Shown piece after piece: positions 15,743 to 24,333 of a stretch of DNA of 64,000 bases. The stretch lies in assembly GCF_002305895.1 (NCBI RefSeq), contig NZ_CP022203.1, forward strand, positions 5,000,501 to 5,064,500. The letters are read 5' to 3'. Numbering within the stretch: the stretch's first letter is position 1; every line of letters starts with the position of its first letter. The position numbers and the translations under genes were made by a program. The notes under the pieces were generated by a model that saw nothing but the letters and a program-made list of their open reading frames with translations, had not been told where the DNA came from and searched no databases. The DNA is from Corallococcus macrosporus DSM 14697. Its GTDB lineage: Bacteria > Myxococcota > Myxococcia > Myxococcales > Myxococcaceae.

Positions 15743-16251
15743 CGAGCCCCCGCGCGCCCTTGCGCGGACGCCACGGCCTGGGTGATGGCGCTGGAGTTGG
15801 GGAAGATGCGGCGCGCCTGCGCCTCCACCTCCAGCGCGGCCTCCACCTGCCCCTGCGCCCCCAGCGCATGAATCCACCCCGCCCACGCCTCCTCCAGCAG
15901 CACCAGCGCCGCGCTCGCCGCGGAGGCATACGCCCGCTCCGCCTCGTCGGGCGCCCGCCGCACCGTGGCCAGGAAGTGCCCCAGCGCCAGCATCGGCTCG
16001 GGCGCCCCCGCGGAGACATCCGACGCGGAGTGGAGCAGCTTCTCGGCCTCGGCCACCGCGGCGTCCGGGTCCTCCGCCTCGTGCCGGCCCGCCAGCAGCG
16101 TGCGGCTCAACGACAGCAGGTTGGGGACGAACGCGGGGCAGCCGTGCGCCAGCTCGCGGTACGCCTCGCGCCGCCGGCCGCCCTCCAGCGGCTCCGCGTT
16201 CGCCAGCTTCCACTTCCTGCGCAGCGCCTGGGGGGACTCGTGCTCGGACAT
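15739..16251 (-). CDS. Hypothetical TPR-like helical protein
   Basis: 170 residues with helix-turn-helix repeats (LALGHFLATVRRAPDEAERAY, WAGWIHALGAQGQVEAALEV) resembling one to three TPR units. No signal peptide or catalytic motif. It follows the beta-barrel-like gene on the same strand with a 50-bp gap, so they may be co-transcribed. Family and role not recognised. Confidence 0.7.
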   Translation of the reverse strand: MSEHESPQALRRKWKLANAEPLEGGRRREAYRELAHGCPAFVPNLLSLSRTLLAGRHEAEDPDAAVAEAEKLLHSASDVSAGAPEPMLALGHFLATVRRAPDEAERAYASAASAALVLLEEAWAGWIHALGAQGQVEAALEVEAQARRIFPNSSAITQAVASAQGRAGAR

Positions 16252-16301
16252 TTCCGCACCCTACGCCTCCGCCGCGCGGGAGTGGGAGCCGGCAGCGCGC
16301 C

Positions 16302-17465
16302 TCAGTAGGACGCGGTGAGGCCCCAGTGCAGGCTGGAGTACGTCTCCGCCGCCACGCCGCCGTCATCCCAACCCCGCTTCGTCCCCGCGCCGGAGAACGT
16401 GTCCTGGTAGCGCGACAGCCGGAAGCGGACCGAGTAGCCGAAGGGCCCCCAGAGCTCGCCACCCACGCCCAGCTCCGCCTCCCAGCCGAAGCTGGACACC
16501 GACGTGCCGTAGTCACCGACCTCCGCGTCCAGGGCCGCGCCGCCACCGCCCAGGCCCGTGCCCGGCTTCGGGCTGAAGAAGAACTGCCCCGCGCCCTCCA
16601 GCCGGACCTGGCGCAGCAGCGGCACCGACACCTCCAGGCCCACCGCGGGGAACAGCCGGTGCGTGCCGGTGAGGTGACTGTCTGCGGACGCGTCCACGTC
16701 GAAGGCGCGGGTGAGCAGGCCGGCGCGCAGCCCCGCGTAGCCTGGCGACGCGTGCGACGCGCCCATGCCGAAGAAGTAGCGGTACAGCGCCTGCGCGGTG
16801 AGCACCGAGTCGGTGGCCGCCACCTCGCGCGTCGTCGACTGGCCGGCGTCACCCACCAGCGTCACGTGGGTGGAGGAAAATCCGCGCCGGTAGCCCAGCG
16901 ACAGGCCCAGCCCGCGCAGCGGCGATTCACCGCGCGCCAGCGGCAGCAGCTCCAGCTCGGCGGCGACGCCCAGGTACGGCACCGACGACGAATAGCTGAC
17001 CGTGTCCCCCAGCCGCTCGTTCGCCGGGAGCCCGTCATACTCACCGCAGGACTTCACGCCGGGCCGCGCGCAGTAGTTGCGCCACGTCGTCGTGCCGCTC
17101 AGCGTCAGCCGCGCCAGGGGCGGACGCACCGGCGCCTCCCCCACCGTGCCGCCCGAGCCAGTGTCCAACGACACCTCCAGGAACGGCTCCGTGGGGGTGT
17201 GCGACTCGGGCTCCACCTTCATGCCGCGCGTCGCCTCGTCCCGCCCCTGGGCCGCCACGCGCACCCGCCGCGTCGCCCGCGGGGCCGGCTCGAGCCGCGT
17301 GCCCAGCCGGTGGCGCGCGTCCCCCTCCATCGCCAGCACCACCACGCTCGGCTCCTCCGGGGCCTCCCGCTTCCCCGCGGCGGCCAGCGCCGGCGGGGAG
17401 ACCAGCGCCGCCAACAGGGCGCACCACGGGCCCCAGTGAATCCTCGAGTGTCGGGCGTTCGTCAT
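16302..17465 (-). CDS. Secreted, probably outer-membrane beta-barrel protein
   Basis: 387 residues from ATG 17465. Signal peptide with hydrophobic core WCALLAALVSPPALA, then a Pro/Arg-rich linker, then alternating amphipathic strands (LGLSLGYRRGFSSTHVTLV, GYSVRFRLSRYQDTF), ending SSLHWGLTASY with a C-terminal aromatic residue, as in outer-membrane barrels. A Cys pair (NYCARPGVKSCGEY) may form a disulfide. No specific family recognised. A GTG at 17486 would add seven residues; ATG 17465 is preferred because the signal peptide then starts with a short basic region. Confidence 0.75.
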   Translation of the reverse strand: MTNARHSRIHWGPWCALLAALVSPPALAAAGKREAPEEPSVVVLAMEGDARHRLGTRLEPAPRATRRVRVAAQGRDEATRGMKVEPESHTPTEPFLEVSLDTGSGGTVGEAPVRPPLARLTLSGTTTWRNYCARPGVKSCGEYDGLPANERLGDTVSYSSSVPYLGVAAELELLPLARGESPLRGLGLSLGYRRGFSSTHVTLVGDAGQSTTREVAATDSVLTAQALYRYFFGMGASHASPGYAGLRAGLLTRAFDVDASADSHLTGTHRLFPAVGLEVSVPLLRQVRLEGAGQFFFSPKPGTGLGGGGAALDAEVGDYGTSVSSFGWEAELGVGGELWGPFGYSVRFRLSRYQDTFSGAGTKRGWDDGGVAAETYSSLHWGLTASY

Positions 17466-17525
17466 TCTCCGGGGAGGTTCACCCACCCCGTGTGGGAAGT
17501 CCAGGCGGGGCGGCGCCCCCTCCCC

Positions 17526-18683
17526 TCAGGCGTTCAGCGTGGCCGCCGAGCCCATCGCCTGCGCGGGCGCGGACACCCGGGCGGGCGCGGGCTCCGCCAT
17601 GGGCGGCGTCGACTCGGCGCGGTCCTCCTCCGTCAGGTGCTCGGCGCGGCCAATGCCCAGGAAGTCACGGCGGTAGATGCGGACCATGGCCATGAAGATG
17701 GAGGCGATGAGCGGCCCCACCAGGAGCCCCATCATCCCGAAGACGGCCAGCCCGCCGAACATGGACAGGAAGACGAGCAGCGGGTGCAGCGCCATGCGTG
17801 AGCCACACAGCCGGGGCCGGATGACATTGTCGATGCTGCCCACCAGGAAGGCGCCCCAGGCCAGGAGGAACACGCCCTCGCTGACGCGGTTGGCCGCGAT
17901 GAGCACCACGCCAATGGGCCCCCAGACCAGGGCCGTGCCGCCCACCGGCACCAGCGCCACCAGCACCATGGCCGCGCCCCACACGCCGGCATGGGGCACC
18001 CCGGCGATGAGCAGCCCGACGAAGCCCACCGCGCCCTGGATGAGGGCGGTGACGGTGTTGCCATAGATGATGGCGTAGGCGACGTCGGTGAACTCGCGCG
18101 CGAAGGCCTCGAAGTAGCGCCTGTCCAACGGGATGAGCCGCGTGACCTCGGCCACCAGCCGGCGGCCGTCGAGGAAGAAGTAGTACATGGCCACGGTCAT
18201 CAGGAACATGTTGATGACCAGGTCCGTGCCCGCGGCCGCCACGTCGCGCAGCAGGGCCGCGCCGCCCGTCACCGCGGACAGGATGGCCCGCTCCACGTCC
18301 TGACCGTCCGCGCCCAGCCGGAGGTAGCGCTCCACGTCCAGCGGCAGGCCGGCGAGCAGCGGGTGGCGCAGGTGCCCCTGCGCGAGCAGCCCCTGGGCCT
18401 GACCCACGAGGGTGAAGAGCTCGCGCGCCACCATCCACCCGACGAGCGCCAGCGGCGCAAGGATGAGCAGGAACACGATGACGGTGGACACCCCGGCGCT
18501 GAGGGACTTGCGGCCCCGCAGCTTGTGGCTCAGGTAGTCTTGCACCGGCATGAACAACACGACCAGGAAGCCGCCCAGCAACACCGGCATGAGGAACGGC
18601 AGCAGAATCCTGGAGAAGAGAATCAGCGCCAGGGCGAAGAGCCCGGCGAAAACAAAGTTGGACCACCGCCTCGTGTCAGCCAC
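17526..18683 (-). CDS. AI-2E (PerM/TqsA) family transporter-like membrane protein
   Basis: About 385 residues from GTG 18683. Typical layout of the family: two N-terminal helices (FVFAGLFALALILFSRILL), a third helix, a ~100-residue soluble stretch, a helix (DLVINMFLMTVAMYYFFLDG), then a glycine-rich C-terminal helical block (LIQGAVGFVGLLIAGVP, IDNVIRPRLCGS, MFGGLAVFGMMGLLVGPLI). Some family members export autoinducer-2 and others act in ion exchange, so the substrate is open. The open frame extends upstream to 18878 but that part is non-hydrophobic and low in coding character. Confidence 0.85.
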   Translation of the reverse strand: MADTRRWSNFVFAGLFALALILFSRILLPFLMPVLLGGFLVVLFMPVQDYLSHKLRGRKSLSAGVSTVIVFLLILAPLALVGWMVARELFTLVGQAQGLLAQGHLRHPLLAGLPLDVERYLRLGADGQDVERAILSAVTGGAALLRDVAAAGTDLVINMFLMTVAMYYFFLDGRRLVAEVTRLIPLDRRYFEAFAREFTDVAYAIIYGNTVTALIQGAVGFVGLLIAGVPHAGVWGAAMVLVALVPVGGTALVWGPIGVVLIAANRVSEGVFLLAWGAFLVGSIDNVIRPRLCGSRMALHPLLVFLSMFGGLAVFGMMGLLVGPLIASIFMAMVRIYRRDFLGIGRAEHLTEEDRAESTPPMAEPAPARVSAPAQAMGSAATLNA

Positions 18684-18792
18684 CGCACCACCCCGCCCCG
18701 CCCTACGAGCCCACCGAACGCCGCCCTTGCCCAACCTAGGAACCGGCCGCCCCACCGGGAAGTCCGGCTTCCGCCTCGAGGAGAGCCGACTC

Positions 18793-19272
18793 ATGACTTC
18801 TGGACGTTTCGTCCCCTTCTTCGCCGGGTTGCTCCTGCTCACCACCACCGCCTGTGGGGGCGCTGACACGCGCTGCACGGACTGCCCCGCGGTGGAGGGC
18901 CGCTACCGGCTGCAGTGGAACACGAGCGGGGGCCTGCCCTCGGAGTGCGCGCTGATGGGGGTGGAGCTCCCCACGGATGAGCGCATGGACATCTCGCGCA
19001 CGGGCGACCGCCTCACCAGCCAGCTCGCGAACATCCCCCTCCGGGGCTCCATCTCCGCCCAGGGGAACTTCCTGCTGACGGGCAGCGGCGCCGGGGCGCC
19101 CACGGGTGGCCGGACGGACACCCTGAGCCTCTCCGGGACCTTCGCGGCCCCGGTGACGGACGGCGGGACGGCGTCCCTGTCCGGCGTCTTCTCGGGCAGT
19201 TACGTGCGCGCGTCCGGCACGGGGGGACAGCGCTGCGACGTCTCCAGTCCGTTCTCGGCGACCCGGGACTGA
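18793..19272 (+). CDS. Predicted lipoprotein, unknown function
   Basis: 159 residues. Signal peptide FVPFFAGLLLLTTTAC followed by GGADT gives a lipobox Cys at about residue 18. The mature part is small, rich in Gly, Ser and Thr, with two Cys close to the N-terminus and one near the C-terminus; the alternating beta-strand pattern resembles other myxobacterial surface lipoproteins. GAGGAGAG lies 8 nt before the ATG, fixing the start; the frame extends upstream to 18550 only by chance. Confidence 0.8.
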   Translation: MTSGRFVPFFAGLLLLTTTACGGADTRCTDCPAVEGRYRLQWNTSGGLPSECALMGVELPTDERMDISRTGDRLTSQLANIPLRGSISAQGNFLLTGSGAGAPTGGRTDTLSLSGTFAAPVTDGGTASLSGVFSGSYVRASGTGGQRCDVSSPFSATRD

Positions 19273-19303
19273 GCCACGGGCCGCACGAGCGCGGTCGGAA
19301 CGA

Positions 19304-19423
19304 CTACTTCTTCTTCGACTCGGCGGCGGCCTTGGCCTCGGCCTTGTTCTTCTTCGCCCGCTTCTTCCAGGCCTGCTTGATCTTCATCTGCACGCGACGG
19401 TGCTTGCTCTTGCTGCGGGCCAT
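19304..19423 (-). CDS. Very small, highly basic protein (39 aa)
   Basis: Begins MARSKSKHRRVQMK and ends AAAESKKK; 16 of 39 residues are Lys or Arg, with an Ala/Glu/Lys helical tail. A clear AGGAG lies 7 nt before the ATG and third positions are G/C-rich. It resembles a nucleic-acid-binding or ribosome-associated peptide. It lies 42 bp after the P1 peptidase stop on the same strand, so co-transcription is possible. No family recognised. Confidence 0.7.
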   Translation of the reverse strand: MARSKSKHRRVQMKIKQAWKKRAKKNKAEAKAAAESKKK

Positions 19424-19465
19424 CTTTGACTCCTGTGCTCCGTACGGAGACGTGAAAAGAGGGGC

Positions 19466-20818
19466 TTAACTATCAGAACCCGCCGGGCTCCCGGAAGAGG
19501 AACCCTCGGGCCCCCCCGGCTCCCCGGCGTCGTCCGGTGCCGGACGGGTGGGAAAAGGGATGCCCTCGGCGCCCCGGACCTGGGTGGGCCGGGCGGTGGA
19601 CACCGTCACCTCCCCTTCCCGGTCCTCGTTGCTGGGCCGCTCCCTGGCCGCGGGGGCGCTCGACTGCTGGGGGCGCTTCTTCACGGAGGCGAAGATCGGC
19701 TTGTAGGCGTCCAGGAAGCGCCGGACCTCGTCCAGGGGCAGCGCCTGGCAGTGGTTGCCGTTGGCGCCCGTCATGGACGTGGCCATGCACAGGGCGTTGA
19801 GGATGGCCTCCTCGGTGGCCTCCATGACGGCCTCGTAGAGGGGGTCCAGGCGCTGGTCCAACAGGAGCTTCAGCTTGTAGACCATCTTCTGGGTGCGCCG
19901 GGGGATGATGTTCGCCGTCGAGAAGCCGACGACAATCTCCCCGGAGCCGTGCGCCGCGTAGCTGCCCACCCGGCCGATGCCCAGCGCCACCCGCTTGCAC
20001 AGGCGGTTGATCTGGTGGCTCAGGAGCGGCGCGTCCGTGGCCACCACCGCGATGATGGAGCCGTACGTCTGGCCGCGCTTGGGCGTGCCCTTGAACTTCT
20101 CCGCCAGCACCTCGCCCACGGGCAGGCCGCCCACGCGCAGGTTGTGCATCTTCCCGAAGTTGGACATCACCAGCACGCCCAGCGTGTAGCCGCCCAGCAC
20201 CTCCGGCAGCTTGCGGGACGACGTGCCGATGCCGCCCTTGAAGTCGCACGTCACCATGCCGGTGCCGCCGCCCACGTTGCCCTCGGCCACCGGGCCGCTG
20301 GAGGCCTTGTGGATGGCCTCGAAGACGTGCGACTCGCGCACGTGGCGCCCGGAGATGTCGTTGAGCCACGAGTCGTCGCACTCCCCCACCACCGGGATGA
20401 TGACGTCGTGCTCGTCGCCAATGCCGGGGTAGCGGTCCACCAGGTAGCGCGCCACGCCGTCCGACACCGCCCCCACCGCCATGGTGTTGGTGAGGAGGAT
20501 GGGCGTCTCGATGAGGCCCCACTCCATGAGCTGCGTCATGCCGGAGACCTCGCCCGCGCCGTTGAGCACGAAGCCGCCTCCCGTCATGCGCTCCATGAAG
20601 ATGTTGCCCTTGTTGGGGAGGATGGCGGTGACGCCCGTGCGCACCGGGCCGTGGCCGGGCCGCAGCGGGCCGTCACCCTGGATCAACGTGCTGTGCCCGA
20701 CGAGCACCCCGTCCACGTCGGTGATGGCGTTGAACTTGCCGGGCTTGAAGCGCCCCAGCGGCAAGCCCAGCTCACGGGCCCGGACGCGCGGGCCACTCTC
20801 CTCGGGGATGTGCACCAT
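19466..20818 (-). CDS. P1-family (S58, DmpA-like) aminopeptidase
   Basis: 450 residues. The P1 fold is clear: NAITDVDGVLVGHSTLI, RTGVTAILP, the oxyanion/substrate loop LTNTMAVGAVSDGV, NVGGGTGMVTCDFKGGIGTS. The probable autoprocessing site is G253-S254 in TYGSIIAVVATDAPL, where DmpA/BapA enzymes cleave to expose the N-terminal Ser nucleophile. Family members cleave D-amino-acid amides, beta-peptides or ordinary dipeptides. The last ~70 residues are an unconserved Pro/Gly/Ser-rich tail. The next gene upstream on the strand is a double D-Ala-D-Ala-ligase-like ATP-grasp protein, hinting at a shared peptide substrate. No signal peptide is seen. Confidence 0.92.
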   Translation of the reverse strand: MVHIPEESGPRVRARELGLPLGRFKPGKFNAITDVDGVLVGHSTLIQGDGPLRPGHGPVRTGVTAILPNKGNIFMERMTGGGFVLNGAGEVSGMTQLMEWGLIETPILLTNTMAVGAVSDGVARYLVDRYPGIGDEHDVIIPVVGECDDSWLNDISGRHVRESHVFEAIHKASSGPVAEGNVGGGTGMVTCDFKGGIGTSSRKLPEVLGGYTLGVLVMSNFGKMHNLRVGGLPVGEVLAEKFKGTPKRGQTYGSIIAVVATDAPLLSHQINRLCKRVALGIGRVGSYAAHGSGEIVVGFSTANIIPRRTQKMVYKLKLLLDQRLDPLYEAVMEATEEAILNALCMATSMTGANGNHCQALPLDEVRRFLDAYKPIFASVKKRPQQSSAPAARERPSNEDREGEVTVSTARPTQVRGAEGIPFPTRPAPDDAGEPGGPEGSSSGSPAGSDS

Positions 20819-20930
20819 AGATGGGGCACACTAACCGACCGCTCCCCACCGTCAACCACTCCACCGGGCCCCGCCCGTCTCCTCGAAGGGAGGACACGGG
20901 ACGGGACGCTCCAAGTGTCGTGTGGAGGGC

Positions 20931-23126
20931 TCAGGCCTTCGCGTCCACGCGGGGTGACGGCTCCGCCGCCGGGGCCGCCGGGGCCACGGGGGCAGGCGCG
21001 GGCATGGCGGGCTGCGCCGCGGCGTGCGCCGCTTCCTCCAGGGGCACGCTCTTGCGGATCACCGAGGCGGAGTGCTCGCTGGCGGCGCGGCGGGCCTCTC
21101 GCTCCTTGTAGCGGCGGATGGCGGGGGCCATGATTTCGCCAATCAGGCCCCGGTAGTCCATGCCGGCGCCCTGGGCGATGAGCACCAGGTCGCTCCAGCC
21201 CGGCGTCAGGCCCGGCAGCGGGTTGCATTCAATGAAGTAGATGCGCCCCTTGTCATCCATGCGGAAGTCGATGCGCGCCACGTCGCGGCACCCCAGCGCC
21301 ATGAACGAGCTGCGCGCCGCCGTGCGCAGCCGCTCCAGCAGCGCGGGCTCCAGCTTCGCCGGCGCGTCGTAGCGGATGCGGTCCGTCCAATCCAGCTTGT
21401 GCTGGAAGCTGTAGACGGGGTTCTTCTCCTCCTTGTCCAGGAAGACGATCTCCATGGGCGGCAGGACGCGGGGACGCCGCTCGCCCAGCAGGCCCACGGT
21501 GAACTCCCGGCCGCGGACGTACTCCTCGATGAGCGCGGGCTGCTGGTACTTGCCGGCGATCTCCCGCACCACGTCGCGCAGCTCCGCCTCGCTGTGGCAG
21601 ACGCTCTTGGTGACCACGCCCTTGGAGCTGCCCTCCGCCACCGGCTTCACGATGAGCGGGAAGGTGGTGAACTCCTTGTTGAGGCGCTCCTTGCCCGTCA
21701 CCATGAGCTGGAAGTTGGGCGTGAGGATGCCGGCCTGCCGGACGATCTTCTTCGCCAGGCCCTTGTCCAGGGCGATGGACAGCGTCGCCGGGTCGGAGCC
21801 CGTGTACGGGATGTCCAGCAGCTCCAGCAGCGCGGGCACCTGGCTCTCGCGGTTGCGGCCCTTGAAGCCCTCCGCGATGTTGAACACCAGGTCCAGCGGC
21901 GTGCTCGACAGCACCGACGGCAGCTCCGCCGTGGCCTCCAGGTCGATGACCTCGTGGCCCCAGGAGGCAATCGCCTCGCGGATGGCCTGGAGCGTGTTGG
22001 GCGAGTCGTACTCCGCCTCGCTGTCCTCCACCGACTCCGCCGTGGCCGTGGGCTTCACGCGCTTGACGTTGAAGCTGAAGCCGACGCGCAGCGGACCGCT
22101 CTTGCGCGCGGGCTTGCCCTGGCGGCGCGACGAGTCCTTGATTTTGTACCGCTTCGCCGCGCTGGTGATGATGGCGTTCATCACGCCATCCAGGTGCAGG
22201 CCGTCCAGCTCCGCCGACGCGTAGATGCCCGCGCCCGGCTCCAGGCTGGGCAGCGCGTTGATCTCCAGGAAGTACGGCACGCCCGCGTCACTGAGGCGGA
22301 TGTCGATGCGGCCCAAATCCCGGCAGTCCAGCGCCTGGTACACCTTCTGCGCCATCCGCCGGATGTCCTCCGCCGTGCGGGGCGGAATCTGCGCCGGGGC
22401 GCGCACGCTGACCGCGCCCTCGCGGGACGTCTTCAGCGCGTAGTCGTAGATGGCGTACCTGCGGCCCGCGGTGACGGCCGGGTCGATGACGTACTCCACC
22501 GGGGTGAGCACGCCGTCGTAGTCATTGTCCACCGACTCCAGGAAGGGCACGGCCAGGTCGCGGCCGGTGATGTACTCCTCCACCAGCACGCCGGAGGGGT
22601 ACTTCTCCAGCGCGGCGGCCACCTTGGCGCGCACCTCGTCCAGCGTCTCCGCGATGGAGTCCTGGGTGATGCCCTTGGAGGAACCCTCGAAGTTCGGCTT
22701 CACGATGACGGGGAAGCGCAGGTTCTCCGCGGACAGCTCGCTGAGCTTCTCCACGTACTGCCAGCCGGGCGTGCGGATGCCCTGCTTGGACAGCACCAGC
22801 TTGGTGAGCTGCTTGTCCAGCGTCACCGCCAGCGCGTACGCGTCCGAGCCCGTGTAGGGGAAGCCCAGCTCGTCGAAGAGCGCCGGGTAGAAGGCCTCGC
22901 GGAAGCGGCCGCGGCGCCCCTCCGCGGTGTTGAAGATGAGGTCCGGGCTGTACGCCTCCAGCCGCGCCACGGTGCGCGAGGCCGGGCCGCTGACCTCGAA
23001 GCGCTCCAGCCGGTGGCCGATGCGCTCGATGGCCGCCGCGAGCGCGTTGACCGTCTCCTGGGTGTCGAACTCCGCCTCTTCTTCCGAATCAGACAGCCTG
23101 AGGTTGTGGGTCAGCGCGATGCGCAC
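20931..23126 (-). CDS. Tandem (two-domain) ATP-grasp ligase-like protein, D-Ala-D-Ala ligase family
   Basis: 731 residues with two complete ATP-grasp units, about 1-340 and 350-690. Each opens with a Ddl-type N-domain (LIFNTAEGRRGRFREAFYPA / LVFNIAEGFKGRNRESQVPA, then LGFPYTGSDAYALAVTLDK / LDIPYTGSDPATLSIALDK), followed by the ATP loop (VIVKPNFEGSSKGI / LIVKPVAEGSSKGV) and the Mg-ligand block (RIDIRLSDAGVPYFLEINAL / RIDFRMDDKGRIYFIECNPL). Both sites look intact. The family joins a carboxylate to an amine using ATP; the double form is not the 300-residue peptidoglycan enzyme. The start is GTG with AGGGGG upstream, overlapping the RDD gene by 16 bp. The C-terminal ~40 residues are Ala/Pro-rich. 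Confidence 0.92.
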   Translation of the reverse strand: MRIALTHNLRLSDSEEEAEFDTQETVNALAAAIERIGHRLERFEVSGPASRTVARLEAYSPDLIFNTAEGRRGRFREAFYPALFDELGFPYTGSDAYALAVTLDKQLTKLVLSKQGIRTPGWQYVEKLSELSAENLRFPVIVKPNFEGSSKGITQDSIAETLDEVRAKVAAALEKYPSGVLVEEYITGRDLAVPFLESVDNDYDGVLTPVEYVIDPAVTAGRRYAIYDYALKTSREGAVSVRAPAQIPPRTAEDIRRMAQKVYQALDCRDLGRIDIRLSDAGVPYFLEINALPSLEPGAGIYASAELDGLHLDGVMNAIITSAAKRYKIKDSSRRQGKPARKSGPLRVGFSFNVKRVKPTATAESVEDSEAEYDSPNTLQAIREAIASWGHEVIDLEATAELPSVLSSTPLDLVFNIAEGFKGRNRESQVPALLELLDIPYTGSDPATLSIALDKGLAKKIVRQAGILTPNFQLMVTGKERLNKEFTTFPLIVKPVAEGSSKGVVTKSVCHSEAELRDVVREIAGKYQQPALIEEYVRGREFTVGLLGERRPRVLPPMEIVFLDKEEKNPVYSFQHKLDWTDRIRYDAPAKLEPALLERLRTAARSSFMALGCRDVARIDFRMDDKGRIYFIECNPLPGLTPGWSDLVLIAQGAGMDYRGLIGEIMAPAIRRYKEREARRAASEHSASVIRKSVPLEEAAHAAAQPAMPAPAPVAPAAPAAEPSPRVDAKA

Positions 23127-23755
23127 GGGTACCCCCTTCGCTTCCTGAACGACGAGCGTCCCCGGCGCACCTTCGCCGCGGACATGAGCCTGCCGGGGGC
23201 GCGCTCATGCGCGACCGGCGTGCGAGCTGCAACGGTTACGCCCGCGACAACCTTCCCGTCGACCACCTGCGTCTGCGCCCAGGTGTCGCCCAGCCGCCAG
23301 CCCAGCGGATCCCTCAGCACGCGCCACGCCTCCACGCTGCCAATGACGAGCAGCCCCGCGGCGGCGGCCACCGTCCCGTGCGGCGCGGGCATCATCCAAA
23401 GCAGGACGATGAGCGCCAGCGGCGCGTTGCGCAGCGTGCTGTCGCGGTGCCGCGCCGCCGAGCGCGTGGGCAGGTGCATCACCTTCACGCCGAAGAGGCG
23501 CTTGCCCACGCTCTGGCCCTGGAGCATCCCGTCCGCGAGCAGCAGGAACAGCAGCGCCACCACCGCGCCCGCCGCGCCGCACACCACGTACAGGCCCCAC
23601 GCCACCGCCACGTCCACCGCCCGCGCGCCCCCGCGCAGCCAGAGCGAGGCCTTCGGATAGGGAGACTGGGGTGGAACGTCCTCGGACACCAGCCGCAGCG
23701 TCCGCCCCCCCTGCCGGCTCGCCGCCATCAGCACGCGGCTTCGCGCGGTGCTCAC
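23111..23755 (-). CDS. RDD-family membrane protein
   Basis: 214 residues from GTG 23755. Hydrophobic helices (AVDVAVAWGLYVVCGAAGAV, VVALLFLLLADGML), the RDD-type GQSVGKRLFGVKVMHL motif, and a third helix pair (LRNAPLALIVLLWMMPAP, VAAAAGLLVIGSVEAWRVL). The GTG overlaps the upstream gene's stop (GTGA) and its own end overlaps the ATP-grasp start, so the three genes form a tight unit. RDD proteins are poorly characterised; some have been linked to transport. ATG 23728 is a possible alternative start. Confidence 0.85.
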   Translation of the reverse strand: MSTARSRVLMAASRQGGRTLRLVSEDVPPQSPYPKASLWLRGGARAVDVAVAWGLYVVCGAAGAVVALLFLLLADGMLQGQSVGKRLFGVKVMHLPTRSAARHRDSTLRNAPLALIVLLWMMPAPHGTVAAAAGLLVIGSVEAWRVLRDPLGWRLGDTWAQTQVVDGKVVAGVTVAARTPVAHERAPGRLMSAAKVRRGRSSFRKRRGYPCASR

Positions 23756-24258
23756 TCCTCGGGCTCCAGCGTGAGGCCTTCCTCGCGCGGCTCGGGCTCG
23801 TCCAGGCCCGCCAGCCGGGCCAGCCGTTCGTGGGCGCTCAAGGGAGAAATCCTGGGCGCGGCCCACTCGGCGTGCTCGCGCGCGTGCTCGGCCGCGAGCG
23901 CCGCGGTGGGGCTGCCCGTCTCCGACATCCGCAGCAGCCGTCCGCGCGCCGCGTCTTCATCGTGCGCGGCGGCGTCGCCCTCGCGCGTGAAGAGGATGAA
24001 GGCCATGGCGGGGCGCTTGGAGGACTCCCGCATGGCGAACTGGATGCCGTCGAGGTTCCAGCCCTTGGCCGTCCACTCGTTGAGGGTGCGCTCCAGGGCG
24101 CCCTCGTCCACGGTGGACAGCTCAACCACTTTGTACTGCAAGGGTCCTGGGGAGGTGACACGGACCGCGCGCCCGGCGCCGGACCGCTTCTTCGCGGTGC
24201 GCCGGCGTGGGGGCGAGGGCTTCTGGGACTTGCGTCCAGGCCGCTTGGGGGTTGGCAT
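23752..24258 (-). CDS. Hypothetical protein with DUF4177-like core
   Basis: 168 residues. A Lys/Arg/Pro-rich N-terminus (about 30 residues) precedes a small alpha/beta core (YKVVELSTVDEGALERTLNE, WTAKGWNLDGIQFAMRESS, RPAMAFILFTREGD), the layout of DUF4177-type proteins. The tail is acidic (GLDEPEPREEGLTLEPEE). First gene of the unit that includes the RDD and ATP-grasp genes. There is no good ribosome binding site; ATG 24258 was preferred to a TTG at 24306 because conserved-looking sequence starts after it. Function unknown. Confidence 0.75.
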   Translation of the reverse strand: MPTPKRPGRKSQKPSPPRRRTAKKRSGAGRAVRVTSPGPLQYKVVELSTVDEGALERTLNEWTAKGWNLDGIQFAMRESSKRPAMAFILFTREGDAAAHDEDAARGRLLRMSETGSPTAALAAEHAREHAEWAAPRISPLSAHERLARLAGLDEPEPREEGLTLEPEE

Positions 24259-24333
24259 CGTGCGACGCGCATTTGGACGCAACGCGCGCGGCGGATCAAG
24301 CCTCAACCCGCCACGAGTCCGTCCGGCTGTTGC

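Noticed and set aside
21024-23660. 878-codon plus-strand open frame opposite the ATP-grasp gene
   Set aside because: Arg/His/Val-rich composition typical of antisense frames; the minus strand holds full ATP-grasp motifs.
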